Assembly (NCBI RefSeq): GCF_035989305.1
Contig: NZ_CP108514.1
Coordinates: 9,900,501-9,964,500 of the forward strand
Direction of reading: 5' to 3'
Length of the DNA: 64,000 bases
From: Streptomyces sp. NBC_01233
GTDB taxonomy: Bacteria > Actinomycetota > Actinomycetes > Streptomycetales > Streptomycetaceae
Shown: positions 63,296-64,000 of the stretch, in pieces
How the letters are laid out: each line of letters begins with the position of its first letter
How positions within the stretch are numbered: the first letter of the stretch is position 1
Notes under the pieces: model-generated
What the model saw: the letters and a program-made list of their open reading frames with translations, nothing else
What the model was told of the DNA's origin: nothing
The model's database searches: none
Translations under genes and position numbers: made by a program

Positions 63296-63997
63296 TCAGG
63301 GGGTGCGGGCGGCCGCGGTGACGGCGGCGTCTTCCGTTTTCAGGGTGACGGTCGGGGTGGGGCCGGTGCCGGTGATCTCCAGGACCGCAACGCCGCCCAT
63401 GAAGCGCAGGTCGACCCGGGTGCTGTCGCCGTCGGGAATCCGGTGGATCCGGGCCGCCGGGTAGTCCAGTCCGGCGAGGGCGGTCCGCAGCGCCCCGTGG
63501 TCGGCGGGCGCGGCCTTCCGCAGGGCCTCGGTGATCCGGCGCGTGTGCCGGTCTGCGACGCAGCGCTCCGCCTCGGTCAGCGGTGCCTCCGCCACCGTGC
63601 CCGGATGGGTCGGCGTCGCGGCGGGAAGGGGCGGCGCCGGGTCGTCGAGCGGGACCGGGATCGACCCGTCCGCGTCCGGAATGCCGGGCGGCGTCTGCCC
63701 CGGGCCGTAGCGGGGCGTGACCGGCCCGGACCCGCCCGGCAGGTCCTCGGGGCGGGGCGCCCCGCCCCACGCTGCCTCGGGTCGGGGCACATCGGCCCCG
63801 CCCTTATCGGCGGGGGCTCCGGGGGAGCACTCCGCCAGGAACCCGGTCGTCATCTCCAGGAAGCGGATTTCCGCCGCGTCGGCCCCGGACGCCTGCGATG
63901 CGGCGGCCGGAAGCGCCTCGCCGGCGGGGGACCGGTCGGCGTCCGCGTTCGGGACGCCGCAGGCGGAGAGGGCCAGGGCGCCGAGCACGGCCGCCAT
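63296..63997 (-). CDS. Putative lipoprotein
   Basis: A 233-residue protein with a lipoprotein signal (MAAVLGALALSACGVPNAD; lipobox LSAC at about residue 10-13, cut before the Cys), a long Pro/Gly/Ala-rich spacer and a C-terminal domain (LTEAERCVADRHTRRITEAL, LRFMGGVAVLEITGTGPT). It would be anchored to the outer face of the membrane. The start lies 3 bases from the window edge, so the true start could be further right. The family is not recognised. Confidence 0.65.
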   Translation of the reverse strand: MAAVLGALALSACGVPNADADRSPAGEALPAAASQASGADAAEIRFLEMTTGFLAECSPGAPADKGGADVPRPEAAWGGAPRPEDLPGGSGPVTPRYGPGQTPPGIPDADGSIPVPLDDPAPPLPAATPTHPGTVAEAPLTEAERCVADRHTRRITEALRKAAPADHGALRTALAGLDYPAARIHRIPDGDSTRVDLRFMGGVAVLEITGTGPTPTVTLKTEDAAVTAAARTP

Positions 63998-64000
63998 CAG

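Overview
The sequence is very GC-rich, with strong third-position G/C bias, frequent GTG and TTG starts, and gene families typical of Streptomyces or a close relative. Examples are the ectABCD operon, DUF5937-type ArsR regulators, a Roadblock protein, GPP34, DUF6247 and DUF6461 proteins, and a Tpg-like telomere terminal protein. Dense insertion sequences, gene remnants and a tpg gene suggest accessory DNA from a linear chromosome arm or a linear plasmid. No rRNA or tRNA genes and no CRISPR array were seen.

Layout. 1-13,400 holds small regulators, transporters and enzymes: a SnoaL/TetR pair, a metallo-hydrolase, an MFS exporter, an acyltransferase, MOSC, NUDIX and GNAT proteins. Several are frameshifted, and a deletion has fused a divergent ArsR/MFS pair head to head. 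13,376-15,349 is a glyoxalase-like gene split by an IS4-type element. 15,700-30,800 has regulators (ArsR, a MerR-methyltransferase fusion), a GyrB-like ATPase, a multicopper oxidase fragment, a nucleotidyltransferase, proline iminopeptidase, acetyltransferases and chimeric remnants (SDR/kinase-like, P450/crotonase). 31,000-37,100 is heavily decayed but keeps a 2H phosphoesterase, tpg and a likely protease inhibitor. An intact IS1380 element (37,196-38,876, TSD CTTAG) follows.

39,600-41,400 is a four-gene minus-strand operon resembling type VII secretion substrate cassettes. 42,282-43,765 has two overlapping DUF6461 genes, the second disrupted by a 133-bp tandem duplication. 44,151-46,406 encodes a collagen-like secreted protein and a fused glycosyltransferase-methyltransferase. 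46,900-49,100 has an ADP-ribosylation/crystallin-J1-like protein, a GPP34 protein and a Doc-like toxin-antitoxin pair. 49,298-52,591 is the ectoine/5-hydroxyectoine operon (ectA-ectB-ectC-ectD, minus strand). From 53,000 on come small ORFs, an IS3 element, an IS701 element (TSD CTAG), then a regulator / aminotransferase / ornithine-cyclodeaminase-family operon. Its aminotransferase carries a nonsense codon and an IS1182 insertion (TSD AACCCC). A lipoprotein gene runs into the right edge.

Many genes carry single-base indels, several in short G or C runs. I cannot tell genuine decay from assembly error. Genes marked as frameshifted should be checked against reads before being called dead.
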